The notes beneath the pieces are model-generated. The model did not search any database, was not told where the DNA came from, and saw only the letters and a list, made by a program, of their open reading frames with translations. A stretch of 64,000 bases of DNA from Patescibacteria group bacterium (GTDB taxonomy: Bacteria; Patescibacteria; ABY1; UBA10025; JAHIVO01): NCBI GenBank assembly GCA_028718605.1, contig JAQULM010000001.1:25320-89319 (forward strand). Reading direction: 5' to 3'. A program made the position numbers and the translations under genes. How positions within the stretch are numbered: the stretch's first letter is position 1; the number at the start of each line of letters is the position of its first letter. Below, piece by piece: positions 52,056 through 61,426 of the stretch.

Positions 52056-53348
52056 ATGATTTTAATTGAAATATTCAAGCATAAACTTTTCAAACATTCC
52101 CTAATATATATAGCCACAAATATAATAAATGCGGCTATACCTTTTTTAATATTACCAATATTAACAAGGTTACTCACACCGTCTGATTATGGCATTGTTT
52201 CTATGCTACAAATAGCTGAATCAGTATTAATTGTACTGGTCGGCCTTAATACTCACAATGCCATTACTGTTAATTATTATAAAATAGATAAGGAACAGCT
52301 GCGTATATATATAGGAAATGTATTGTTAATTCTTATTACGAGCTTGATGATTATTTTTATTGGAATCTATACTTTTTTACCAATACTCAATCATTATTTA
52401 CAAATTCCTGACAAATGGTTGCTTGTCATTGTAGTAGTGGCATTTTTTCAATTTCTCATTACTGTTAATTTAGTACTATGGCGAGTAGAGCAAAAGCCAA
52501 TTCCTTACGGAATTATGCAAATATCGACAACATTACTTAATATAGCCCTATCATTAATGTTTGTAATAGCATTTCATTGGCAATGGCAGGGTAGAATTCT
52601 GGGCATAGTTTTTTCAACAATAATTTTCGGAATAATTAGTTTGTATATTTTTTATAACAGAAAATATTTAAAAATTTCTATCAATTTAAAGTATATTAAA
52701 GATGCCCTAAAAATCGGTGTTCCTCTTATTCCTCATTCACTTGCCGGCTTAATTAATACATGGATTGATAGGATATTTATTACTATAATGCTAGGAATAA
52801 GTTTTACGGGTCTATATACAGTAGGGTATCAAGTAGGAATGGTAATTTTACTGATAGCTACTTCTTTTAATAATGCATGGGTACCTTTTCTTTTTCAAAA
52901 ATTAAAAGAAAATAATTTTTTAACAAAGATTAAAATAGTAAAATTTACCTATGTTTACTTTATTGGAATAATTGCATTGTCTTTAATTTTAGGTTTTATC
53001 GCTCCTTATATTTTTTCAATTTTTGTAGGGCCAAAATTTCAAACCGCGAGTAAATTTGTTATTTGGGTAGCGTTAGGTTATGCGTTTAATGGTATGTACT
53101 ACATGATAACAAATTATATCTTTTATGCTAAAAAAACATATATTTTAGCATGCGTTACGTTTTCTTCAGCTATTATTAATATCGCATTAAATTATTATTT
53201 AATCAAAGTTAATGGAGCACTTGGTGCGGCACAAGCAACTGCTATCTCCTATTTCATAGTATTTCTTGCTGTTTGGATACTTAGTGCTCGAACATATAAA
53301 ATGCCTTGGAAATTATGGAAGGTAAAGTCCGAAAAATTAAATGGTTAA
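52056..53348 (+). CDS. Wzx-type polysaccharide flippase
   Basis: A 430-residue MOP-family membrane protein with about 12-14 helices. The N-terminal FLILPILTRLLTPSDYGIVSM is the signature of Wzx/RfbX flippases. Later helices contain GVPLIPHSLAGLINTWIDR and GLYTVGYQVG. It should move undecaprenyl-linked oligosaccharides across the membrane. It begins directly after the stop of legB. Confidence 0.88.
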   Translation: MILIEIFKHKLFKHSLIYIATNIINAAIPFLILPILTRLLTPSDYGIVSMLQIAESVLIVLVGLNTHNAITVNYYKIDKEQLRIYIGNVLLILITSLMIIFIGIYTFLPILNHYLQIPDKWLLVIVVVAFFQFLITVNLVLWRVEQKPIPYGIMQISTTLLNIALSLMFVIAFHWQWQGRILGIVFSTIIFGIISLYIFYNRKYLKISINLKYIKDALKIGVPLIPHSLAGLINTWIDRIFITIMLGISFTGLYTVGYQVGMVILLIATSFNNAWVPFLFQKLKENNFLTKIKIVKFTYVYFIGIIALSLILGFIAPYIFSIFVGPKFQTASKFVIWVALGYAFNGMYYMITNYIFYAKKTYILACVTFSSAIINIALNYYLIKVNGALGAAQATAISYFIVFLAVWILSARTYKMPWKLWKVKSEKLNG

Positions 53349-53390
53349 TAAATTACCTAGTTCCTTTAATCATAAATTTTATATTATAAT

Positions 53391-53759
53391 ATGCCAATAA
53401 GGCGTTTTATTATTTCAGTTATTTTATTAGTATTGTTGCTTTTTGGAGTAAGCTTGATTATCTCGTTGTGGATTCCTCTTATTCAAGCGATGAAAATTAC
53501 TTTTGGGACTTTTACGGTTATTGTATTACCAGGGATTTCTTGGACATGGGTATTTTATGAAAAAAGGGAAATTGATTTTATAGAACGAATTATTATCTCT
53601 ATCGCACTTTCTATTGCATTTATCCCATTGCTCTTATATATTTTAAAAAAGTTAAAAATGGAAATGTCCTTATTTACTATTCTGATTGCAATTGGAATTT
53701 CTTTTATTAGTGGTATTGCTGTTCTATTTATTAAAAAATTACAGAAAAATGGACATTAA
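53391..53759 (+). CDS. Membrane protein, DUF1616-like
   Basis: A 122-residue protein with four helices (about 7-28, 37-53, 64-84 and 92-114). The motif IVLPGISWTWVFYEKREIDFIERIIISIALS resembles the start of DUF1616 membrane proteins (PGY, then ER and S-x-S), found near polysaccharide genes; only this part is present, so it may be a short or truncated member. Confidence 0.55.
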   Translation: MPIRRFIISVILLVLLLFGVSLIISLWIPLIQAMKITFGTFTVIVLPGISWTWVFYEKREIDFIERIIISIALSIAFIPLLLYILKKLKMEMSLFTILIAIGISFISGIAVLFIKKLQKNGH

Positions 53760-54073
53760 TAAGCAATTACTTATCAAGCTTGCAAGGAATAGTGTAATAA
53801 ATAAACTCGTTTTTTGGAAAAGCGTATGAAGTTCTTGCTTACTAAGTAAGAACAATATCTTTTTTATGTTTACACCTTTTTAATAATTAGTCTATTAACT
53901 AGTTCAATCGGCTCATATATTAGTTCAATTTAAGACGAAGTAACATTAATATTATTTAATTGAAATGATAGTAAGATTAAACTTTTAATTCTTTTAAATA
54001 ATAATTACATTTTTAATTTAATTAAAAATATTTTTCATAAAGGTACAGTATAAATTAAAAGGATTATAATATC
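53760..54073 (+). promoter_or_regulatory. AT-rich spacer before the QHG glycosyltransferase
   Basis: About 314 bases without a gene. It holds a small hairpin CTTAC-TAA-GTAAG (near 53837-53849) and two copies of TAGTTCAAT (53900-53908 and 53921-53929), 21 bp apart, which is two helical turns. A TATAAA near 54050 and AAAAGGA some 11 nt before the ATG could serve the next gene. No good -35 is seen. Confidence 0.35.
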
Positions 54074-55492
54074 ATGGCAAAAAAATATCAACAACTTATT
54101 AACGACTTGAAGGAATTTGAATTAAAAAATCATATTGAAAATTTATCGTTTCACGATCTCGACCTCTGGCCATTGGTTCGATTCAAAATTTTTATGAAAT
54201 TGGTGACTGAAAAAAAAAGTAAAAGTAACCAAACTCTATTTTCAATAATAAAATTTTTAATATTTGCTTTTTTAAAAAACAACTTTAAAAAACTAAATTC
54301 CTTCACAGATATCAAATATATTTTTCTTGGTTCTGAAAATGGACGAAGGACTTTAAAACATGATAAAAGATATCACATTTTCATTGACGCACTAATTGAT
54401 AAATATGACATTGAGAATTACTTAGTATTTGAATTAAATAATTCATATCCAGATATCCAAAAATACTCAAAAAATATATTGAGTATTGATTGGCTTATGA
54501 TAAAAAACCGCTTTTTAGCAAATCTTCTTTATTTTGTAACGCCAATTACTTCCTATGAGCTTGGTAAGCTGCTAAAAGATTGGGATTTTAGTTACCTATC
54601 AATAACAAAGGCGGAAATAAAAAAAATGTTACACCTAACATACTTAGAGTACAAAGCAAACGCACATTCATTAAAACGAATAATAAAAAAAATTAGGCCA
54701 AAGATTCTTTTTCTCACCTGTTCGTATTGTTATTGGAACAACATGGCGATCCAGTTTTTTAATAAAAAAAATATAAAAACTGTCGAACTTCAACATGGTA
54801 TAATTAATGAAAATCATGTTGGTTATATTTATCCACAAAAGCGTACAGGCAATAGCATTCCTACACATTTTTTAGTTTTTGGAAAAAAAGAATTTGATAT
54901 TTTAAAAGACAAAATAGATTCAAACATTATTATTGAAGGTAACAACTATTTTCAATTAATACAAGAAAATAATTGTTTTGTGGAAAAAGATATCAATTTA
55001 GTCTGGCCGCAATTGAAAAATAAAAAAATTATCCTTGTAACTTCCCAGATGCTTACGTCGAGTGATTTGATCCCTTTTTTTGAAAAGGTGTCTAACTTGT
55101 TGAGCCCGGAATACTTTATTGTTTATAGATTGCATCAGAATGAACGCGCAGGTTTTACGAAGAATAAATACTATAATTTACTTTTGAAAAAGAATGTTGT
55201 TATCCAAACTGATGATCGAATCTCACTGCCCCAGCTTTTAAAAATAGCTTCAGTTCATACTAGTGTTTTTTCAACCGTTCTAGAAGAAGCTATAGCATTC
55301 TCTACGCCGAATATTATTATTAAAAAAGATGGATGGAAAAATGTGGAATATTTAGTGAAAAAAGGCTTTGCAGTTGCTGTCGACACACCTGAAGAATTTG
55401 TTGATTTAATCAAAAACTTTAAAAAAATGCCAAACATACAATCAGATTATTTCTATATAAAACAATCTAACGGACTTAAGCAGATATTATAA
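54074..55492 (+). CDS. Putative GT-B surface-sugar transferase with a QHG motif
   Basis: A 472-residue soluble protein. After a divergent N-terminal half, residues near 240 read VELQHGIINENHVGY, the QHG loop seen in CDP-glycerol and capsular GT-B transferases. Then come FLVFGKKEFDIL, IILVTSQ, YFIVYRLHQNE (a conserved His) and a nucleotide-binding-like segment SVHTSVFSTVLEEAIAFSTPNIII. Because it follows a nonulosonate operon it may attach CMP-activated legionaminate. This is inference; no CMP-sialyltransferase family is clearly matched. Confidence 0.65.
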   Translation: MAKKYQQLINDLKEFELKNHIENLSFHDLDLWPLVRFKIFMKLVTEKKSKSNQTLFSIIKFLIFAFLKNNFKKLNSFTDIKYIFLGSENGRRTLKHDKRYHIFIDALIDKYDIENYLVFELNNSYPDIQKYSKNILSIDWLMIKNRFLANLLYFVTPITSYELGKLLKDWDFSYLSITKAEIKKMLHLTYLEYKANAHSLKRIIKKIRPKILFLTCSYCYWNNMAIQFFNKKNIKTVELQHGIINENHVGYIYPQKRTGNSIPTHFLVFGKKEFDILKDKIDSNIIIEGNNYFQLIQENNCFVEKDINLVWPQLKNKKIILVTSQMLTSSDLIPFFEKVSNLLSPEYFIVYRLHQNERAGFTKNKYYNLLLKKNVVIQTDDRISLPQLLKIASVHTSVFSTVLEEAIAFSTPNIIIKKDGWKNVEYLVKKGFAVAVDTPEEFVDLIKNFKKMPNIQSDYFYIKQSNGLKQIL

Positions 55493-55554
55493 TTTATACT
55501 TTGTAGTATATTATTAAATATTCTGCAAAACTATCAATGAACACGCAATTATTA

Positions 55555-57018
55555 CTATTGAATACCTAAATCGTAAACAACGAATTCGTTCTCATGAAAC
55601 AGGATAGGATACACTTGATTAAAAAAGAGCGTCGATTTTAATTTATTTACTGCTAAAAAGACGCGCTTATTCAAGTAAAATTTCTTTAGTTTATCGGCAT
55701 TTAGTACATCGTTTTTGTATAGTTCCGAATAAATGCTATTTCTTGATTCAAAATTATTATAAACTAAAAAGCCACTATGTGTAAGTAGTGCGCTAGAATT
55801 TAACAGTACCGTGTTGTCATCAATATTATTATTGAGCCAATTTGCCTGATTAATTTGTGAATTACTAATAGCTACTCCACCGTGGATGTTATTTACTGTT
55901 ACAACAAGACTTATCACTAAAAAAACAAAGAGGCAAATAAAAACTAGAGGATAGTGAATAATATTTAATCTTTTTATCCCATACCCGGCAAGAAAAATAG
56001 TTGGAATTAATAAATATATTAACATTCTTGCAGTGGGAATGAAAAGATGGAGCTGAGAACCCCTTGTTAATGCAAATGTAGCAACAACCCATGTAATTAA
56101 AAGATATTTTTCTCTTCCTTGAGTAAAGAATAAGACACAAGCTGCAATAATTGCGAAGAACAACGTCACTGGACCGATGCTCTTGATTAGTGATAACCAT
56201 GAAATTGGTATATATTTGCTACTATTACTTTGTGAAATTAATGTAAGTGCAGTTTCACCGACATTATTAACTGCATATCGTTGATAACGATTAATTAAAT
56301 TTGATAAAACAGGTGAGGATACTATAAATAGTAATAAGATAAAAACAAAAATTTGAAGTATAATTTTTTTTCTATTTGTTCGGTTTTTTACGAAATCACT
56401 AGCAATATAAAAAATAAAAGGGAAAAGGATTATGCCAAGGATAATCGCCGAAGGGTAATGAATGAGAAGACTTGCTGCGCAATAGATAGGTAAAGCGGCT
56501 TGAATTTTTCTATTCCGAATAGATTTTACAACTTCGTAAAATACTAAAATATGAAATGGAATTACTAAATTTTCGGGAAATGTAATTATTGCGCGGAAAA
56601 AAACATAATTTGAACAAAGGAAAAGTAACGAAACTATTAAAGCAACGATTTTATTTTTAAATAGATAAGCTGCAACAAAAAAAATAATAAAAACTGTAAA
56701 AACTCTTGTAAAAAGTCCAAATAGTTTAAATAAATCTAAATAAGAAATGTCAGTCACTTCATGAAATGCAACTAAAAAAGTCCTCATGGAACTCGGGTAC
56801 TCTGCATCGATCTTGCCACCTCCAAAAGTAGGTACTTCAGTTCCCAAAGGATTATGTGCGTCTAAAGCCTGGGTAATCGTGTAATGAAACCCCGGATCTA
56901 AAGTATAAAGATACGGTATCCGATAAACTTCTTTTATTCCAAAAAGACTAAAAACGATGCAAAACAAAATAAGGATTAAAAATGGTATTTTAGAAATAAT
57001 TCTTTGCTTATTAATCAT
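55555..57018 (-). CDS. GT-C type membrane glycosyltransferase
   Basis: A 487-residue protein from ATG 57018, whose start overlaps the GT4 stop by 8 nt; the longer frame to 57165 lies in the GT4 gene. About 11 helices are present. The first outer loop has LYTLDPGFHYTITQAL, with an Asp in place of the usual DE, and PEYPSSMR-like DAEYPSSMR. A soluble C-terminal portion ends the protein. It is last in the minus-strand glycosyltransferase operon. Confidence 0.7.
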   Translation of the reverse strand: MINKQRIISKIPFLILILFCIVFSLFGIKEVYRIPYLYTLDPGFHYTITQALDAHNPLGTEVPTFGGGKIDAEYPSSMRTFLVAFHEVTDISYLDLFKLFGLFTRVFTVFIIFFVAAYLFKNKIVALIVSLLFLCSNYVFFRAIITFPENLVIPFHILVFYEVVKSIRNRKIQAALPIYCAASLLIHYPSAIILGIILFPFIFYIASDFVKNRTNRKKIILQIFVFILLLFIVSSPVLSNLINRYQRYAVNNVGETALTLISQSNSSKYIPISWLSLIKSIGPVTLFFAIIAACVLFFTQGREKYLLITWVVATFALTRGSQLHLFIPTARMLIYLLIPTIFLAGYGIKRLNIIHYPLVFICLFVFLVISLVVTVNNIHGGVAISNSQINQANWLNNNIDDNTVLLNSSALLTHSGFLVYNNFESRNSIYSELYKNDVLNADKLKKFYLNKRVFLAVNKLKSTLFFNQVYPILFHENEFVVYDLGIQ

Positions 57019-58195
57019 ATATCGTGTTATACTGTTTCGCCAACACAGTCCAATCATAAGCTTGAATTGCTTCTCTCGCTTCATGAGATGATTTTTTTGT
57101 ATTAAAGGAAATCTCCAAAAGTTTTTCAATAAAGGAGTCCACGCTGAAATTATAGAGATAGACATTGCTCAATTCTTTGGCAATTTCGCGATGCGCAATT
57201 ATGTCAGATGCTAAAACAGGAACATTGCAGGCAAGATATTCAAGAATTTTTAAAGGAAAACTACAACGATAGGCAAGGTTATCGGGTAAATGACATATAC
57301 CGACATCAAGCGACGAGATATACTTTGGTACATCGTCATGTTGGACTCTCCCTGTAAAAATAATTGATTTTGAGATACCAAGGCTATGAGATAAAGACTC
57401 TAAATCATTTTTTGCCGGACCATCCCCAACGAAAACGAGTTTATATTGAGAGTGATGAGCGAGAAGATGCTTGAACGCCTGCACAATAAAAATTAAATCG
57501 CGCTCATACGCAAACCCGCCGACAAAACCAATTACTATATTCTTAGGACTTCCTGCTAAAGATTTTTTAATTTCTTCGCAACGGACATAATGAAATTGTT
57601 GAGTATCAACTCCTGGTGGAATGACAAATACTTCTTTATTCTTTAATCGTAATTTTTTTATATATAAATCACGTAATGTGTTACTGACAAAAACAAAACG
57701 CCATACGAACTTTGATAATATATATTCGGAAAAATAAGCAATTGTTCTAAAAATTGAAGCGTAAATGGGATTAATATGCTTTCTCAAAACAGCTACATCA
57801 ATCCATGGACTCCTTACATTATAGATAATTTTTATCTTTTGGAAGATAAAAACTTTAAATAAAACAGCCCCTAATAACGAGGAGTTTGGTCGTATGCAAT
57901 GGATTATATCGATTCGATTTTTTTTGTGAATTTTTTTTAAAAAAAATAATACTTTTATTGAAAAAAGTACGTTATCTATAATGCTATATAAGCTCGTTTT
58001 TGTTATATATAAACCATTAACACGATTTAGTAATTCTTGAGGTGCATCTGTTGCATTAGCGACTATTAAATCAATGTGTGTATTGGTAGTGAGAGAACAT
58101 TTAAGCAAATTTGTAATAAATACAGAAAGTGCGAACGTGCTTCCTAATTCAACATTTTGAACAATGCAGACATGCCGTTTAAAATACTGGATCAT
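57011..58195 (-). CDS. Glycosyltransferase family 4
   Basis: A 394-residue GT-B enzyme. N-terminal VELGSTFALSVFITNLLK binds the acceptor side. The C-terminal half has VIPPGVDTQQF, IGFVGGFAYERD, LVFVGDGPAKNDLE, and the donor motif EYLACNVPVLASD in which the first Glu of E-x7-E is at FPLKILEYLA. It transfers an activated sugar to a lipid-linked intermediate at the inner membrane face. It overlaps the GT2 gene by 4 nt. Confidence 0.85.
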   Translation of the reverse strand: MIQYFKRHVCIVQNVELGSTFALSVFITNLLKCSLTTNTHIDLIVANATDAPQELLNRVNGLYITKTSLYSIIDNVLFSIKVLFFLKKIHKKNRIDIIHCIRPNSSLLGAVLFKVFIFQKIKIIYNVRSPWIDVAVLRKHINPIYASIFRTIAYFSEYILSKFVWRFVFVSNTLRDLYIKKLRLKNKEVFVIPPGVDTQQFHYVRCEEIKKSLAGSPKNIVIGFVGGFAYERDLIFIVQAFKHLLAHHSQYKLVFVGDGPAKNDLESLSHSLGISKSIIFTGRVQHDDVPKYISSLDVGICHLPDNLAYRCSFPLKILEYLACNVPVLASDIIAHREIAKELSNVYLYNFSVDSFIEKLLEISFNTKKSSHEAREAIQAYDWTVLAKQYNTIYD

Positions 58196-59163
58196 ACTTT
58201 TTTGTCTTTGTCGTTGTCAAAAAAAATCTTTTTATTGTAATAAAGATTTTCTTCTTGAATCCTTTTTATCCTGCCAAGCATGTCGGCAATGAGCGCAAGA
58301 AGAATCTGAAGAAAACCAAGAATCAGAAAAATACCGCCTACCATGACAAATGAAGTAAAGGGTGAAGTTCTATGGGCTATGAGCCAATGGGTAAATACAA
58401 ATAATTCAAAAATAGTCCCAATAGTTAAAATTGAAAGGCCAATTCCCCCAAAAAACTTCAATGGGTTCACATCTCGCATCGCTCGTAGCATAATCATGAG
58501 CGACCGAATTCCGTATGCAACAACGTTCTTTGCAACTCGTGACTTTCCAAATTCACGCTGTCCCTTAATTTTTAAAGCAACTTCTTGGATAGGAACCTTT
58601 TTATTGAGTAAATCAATAAATATTTCTTGAGTGTATGTAAAATCACCAAATAAATTAATCCGTAAAGCAGTATCAAAACTGAATGCGCGGAATCCACAAG
58701 AAACGTCTGTAAAATGCTGTTTCGTAATATAATTTATAATTCCAGCTACAATTATATTTCCGAACCGTTTACTTAAGGACATCAAAGGAATATACTCTTT
58801 TTTCAAAAAGCGTGAAGCCGTAACAAAGCTTGCCTTTTTTTCTAGGATTGGCTTTATCAGCTGTGGAATATCAAGCGGATTAAACTGCATATCTGCATCC
58901 ATGTGTACAATAATATCCGGCTTTTCGTGTAGTGCAGCTAATATCCCAGTTGAGAATGTAGCACCGACTCCCATGTTTATTGCATGGCGAATAACGATTG
59001 CGCCTTTTTGATTGGCAATTTCTGAAGTTCTGTCAGCAGATCCGTCATCAATAACAATAACCTGGACTTGAGCGATACCAGGAATTTGGCGAGGAATAAG
59101 CTCTATCGCTTTTCCGATCGTGATTTCCTCATTGAATGCTGGAATAAGTACAACGAGTTTCAT
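58192..59163 (-). CDS. GT2 polyprenyl-phosphate sugar transferase with two C-terminal TM helices
   Basis: A 323-residue DPM1/GtrB-type transferase. It has LIPAFNEEITIGKAIELIP, VIDDGSADRTSEIA, HMDADMQFNPLDIP (metal-binding Asp pair), the acceptor region DVSCGFRAFS and QREFGKSRV (the basic QRE loop). Two TM helices at about 235-257 and 270-292 place it at the membrane. It would load a sugar on undecaprenyl phosphate for the GT-C enzymes here. Confidence 0.87.
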   Translation of the reverse strand: MKLVVLIPAFNEEITIGKAIELIPRQIPGIAQVQVIVIDDGSADRTSEIANQKGAIVIRHAINMGVGATFSTGILAALHEKPDIIVHMDADMQFNPLDIPQLIKPILEKKASFVTASRFLKKEYIPLMSLSKRFGNIIVAGIINYITKQHFTDVSCGFRAFSFDTALRINLFGDFTYTQEIFIDLLNKKVPIQEVALKIKGQREFGKSRVAKNVVAYGIRSLMIMLRAMRDVNPLKFFGGIGLSILTIGTIFELFVFTHWLIAHRTSPFTSFVMVGGIFLILGFLQILLALIADMLGRIKRIQEENLYYNKKIFFDNDKDKKV

Positions 59164-60440
59164 TTTCCTATCCCCCTATAGAGTATTCCCATTTTAGCTA
59201 TTGTGATACTATCAAGGCAATTTTTTCCGTCTACAACAACCTTGATTTGAGCTTTCTTGAAATTCAGCAAATTCATTTCTTTAAACTCTCGGTGGTCTGT
59301 GGCAAGAATCACAGCATCGACTTTCCTCAACATTTCCTCCAGGCTTGGTGCGGTTGAACGTTTCGGAAAATACGGATCAAAAATCTCAACTTTAGCGCCC
59401 TCCTCTTTTAAAATTGATACGATTTCAACAGCCGGGCTTTCCCGGAGGTCATCAACATCAGCTTTATAGGCAAGGCCAAGGACGCCAATACTCGTTCCTT
59501 TAATCGGTTTTTTAATTTCGTTAAGAGCTTTCATGAGCCGGTCGACCGCATATCGCGGCATGCTATTGTTGATTTCACGGGCTAATTTTAGGAATTTATG
59601 GTCAAAACCAGATTTCCGCGCGCGTTCGATCAGATAGTATGGATCAACAGGTATGCAGTGCCCGCCGACACCACACGAGGGATAGTGCGCCATGAATGCA
59701 AACGGCTTTGTTTTTGAGCCTTCAATAACATCCAAAAGGTCAATGCCAAGCACTTCAAATGATTTTGCGAGCTCATTGACGAAAGCGATATTGATATCGC
59801 GGAAAGAATTTTCAATGATTTTTGTCGCCTCTGCTTCTTTAAGGGACTTCATTGGGCGGATCGTTCCACTGATGATTGAGCGGTAGAACCGCACTGCCCA
59901 TGACAACGATTTTTTATTGAGCCCGCCGACACAGCGCGGTATATTGCGTACGTTCCAATATGCATCGCCAGGATTAATACGCTCAGGGCAATGCGCAAGA
60001 TAAAAATCCTTGCCTGCAGTTAACCCGGACCCCTTTTCGAGAATCGGTATAATGACTTCTTCGCACACCCCTGGATTAACGGTTGACTCCATAATTATCA
60101 GCTGTCCACGTTTCATGTACTTTGCAATCATCTTACAGGCTGACTCAACAGGCTCCAAGTCAGGATTATAATGCTCATCAATGGGTGTTGGCACGCAAAT
60201 GATGACGATATCGGAGCTTTTTACAGACTCAAAGCCCGTTACTGCGGTAAACGATTTTTGGCTTACCCATTGCTGGAGCCTTGCATCCCCCTTTATTGGC
60301 GAAACGCCTTGGTTGATCAATGCGACTTTTTTCTTATCCTTGGAAATACCAAAGGTCCGGTAACCTTTCTCACCGCACAAGCAAGCAAGCGGTAAGCCGA
60401 CATACCCAATTCCAACAATCGTCAGCGTCTCGCGCTTCAT
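59160..60440 (-). CDS. Nucleotide-sugar 6-dehydrogenase, WbpA/WecC-like
   Basis: A 426-residue dehydrogenase from ATG 60440; longer frames run into the neighbouring gene. NAD site LTIVGIGYVGLPLACLCGEKG. The segments NPDLEPVESACKMIA and IIMESTVNPGVCEEV, then FYLAHCPERINPGD, are of the WecC/WbpA class that oxidise UDP-HexNAc rather than UDP-glucose. The catalytic Cys is in SCGVGGHCIPVDPYY. It could supply UDP-GlcNAcA to the WbpB homologue at 42422-43378. It could instead serve UDP-glucose and the adjacent decarboxylase-like enzyme. Confidence 0.85.
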   Translation of the reverse strand: MKRETLTIVGIGYVGLPLACLCGEKGYRTFGISKDKKKVALINQGVSPIKGDARLQQWVSQKSFTAVTGFESVKSSDIVIICVPTPIDEHYNPDLEPVESACKMIAKYMKRGQLIIMESTVNPGVCEEVIIPILEKGSGLTAGKDFYLAHCPERINPGDAYWNVRNIPRCVGGLNKKSLSWAVRFYRSIISGTIRPMKSLKEAEATKIIENSFRDINIAFVNELAKSFEVLGIDLLDVIEGSKTKPFAFMAHYPSCGVGGHCIPVDPYYLIERARKSGFDHKFLKLAREINNSMPRYAVDRLMKALNEIKKPIKGTSIGVLGLAYKADVDDLRESPAVEIVSILKEEGAKVEIFDPYFPKRSTAPSLEEMLRKVDAVILATDHREFKEMNLLNFKKAQIKVVVDGKNCLDSITIAKMGILYRGIGK

Positions 60441-60456
60441 TTTTCGCAGCGCGCTT

Positions 60457-61401
60457 TTATGAAAAGCGCCTCGTCGTTTTGACTGTTTTTTTACCATATA
60501 ATGCATTAAACCAATTATAAGTTTGCTCGAGGCCTTGTGCAAGTGAAATTGCAGGTTTCCATTTTAACGCGATACGGGCGCGTAAATTTGACAATGCGCT
60601 CCGATACTGCTCGTCAATATGCTTGCCGCGTATCGGACGAAGCGACATGATCGCAGTTTTTACCAAAATTCGATAGAGCGTATTTATTGTCGTTTCATGT
60701 TGTGTACTGATATTGCACACGACGTTTCTGCCGCACAGCATTGCCGCAACTGATGCGCGAATAACGTCATCGACATAAATAAAATCCCTTGTCTGCAAGC
60801 CGGTGTTGAATATTTCAGGTCGCGTTCTTTGAATGAGCTTCCGGCAAAAAATCGCGACGACCCCTCCTTCACCGCGGGCATCCTGGCGCGGCCCATACAC
60901 GTTTGACGGGCGAAGTATGACATACGGTATTCCAGAATTTTTTAGGTATAGCTCCGCAGTATACTTGCCGATACCATAGGGAGTGCAGGGTTGTACTTGG
61001 TCGTCCTCAGCGTTCGGCGGCTTCGCTTTTACATTGTATACCGCGGCTGATGAGAAAAAAATTACTTTTCGCACCCGTGCCTTTTTTGCCGCATGAAAAA
61101 GGCGTATACTCCCAACAATATTTGTTTCAGCGTCGTGGACAGGAAATGCTTTTGATGACTGCAAATTCTTCTGCGCGGCAAGGTGAAAAATAAAGTCATA
61201 TCTTCCCCGTTTCACTACAGTATCGAATCGCGGGTTCTGAATCTGCATTTTAATAAACCGCGCTCGCCGGTGTACATTGGAACGTACTCCAACACTCAAA
61301 TCATCAACGACCGTCACCGTATGCGCTCCGCGTTCAACAAGTGTGTCAACGAGATGTGATCCGATAAATCCTGCTCCACCAGTAACTAAAATCCTGGCCA
61401 T
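60457..61401 (-). CDS. NAD-dependent sugar epimerase, GalE-like
   Basis: A 314-residue extended SDR. RILVTGGAGFIGSHLVDTLVE, VVDDLSVG, FHLAAQKNLQSS, SSAAVYN, then TPYGIGKYTAELYL (Tyr-x3-Lys), RPSNVYGPRQ and GLQTRDFIYVDDV. Substrate could be a UDP-hexose or UDP-HexNAc (4-epimerase). The GC content returns here to that of the housekeeping part of the window. Confidence 0.82.
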   Translation of the reverse strand: MARILVTGGAGFIGSHLVDTLVERGAHTVTVVDDLSVGVRSNVHRRARFIKMQIQNPRFDTVVKRGRYDFIFHLAAQKNLQSSKAFPVHDAETNIVGSIRLFHAAKKARVRKVIFFSSAAVYNVKAKPPNAEDDQVQPCTPYGIGKYTAELYLKNSGIPYVILRPSNVYGPRQDARGEGGVVAIFCRKLIQRTRPEIFNTGLQTRDFIYVDDVIRASVAAMLCGRNVVCNISTQHETTINTLYRILVKTAIMSLRPIRGKHIDEQYRSALSNLRARIALKWKPAISLAQGLEQTYNWFNALYGKKTVKTTRRFS

Positions 61402-61426
61402 AGGTCAATTTTGTGCATAATAGTTC

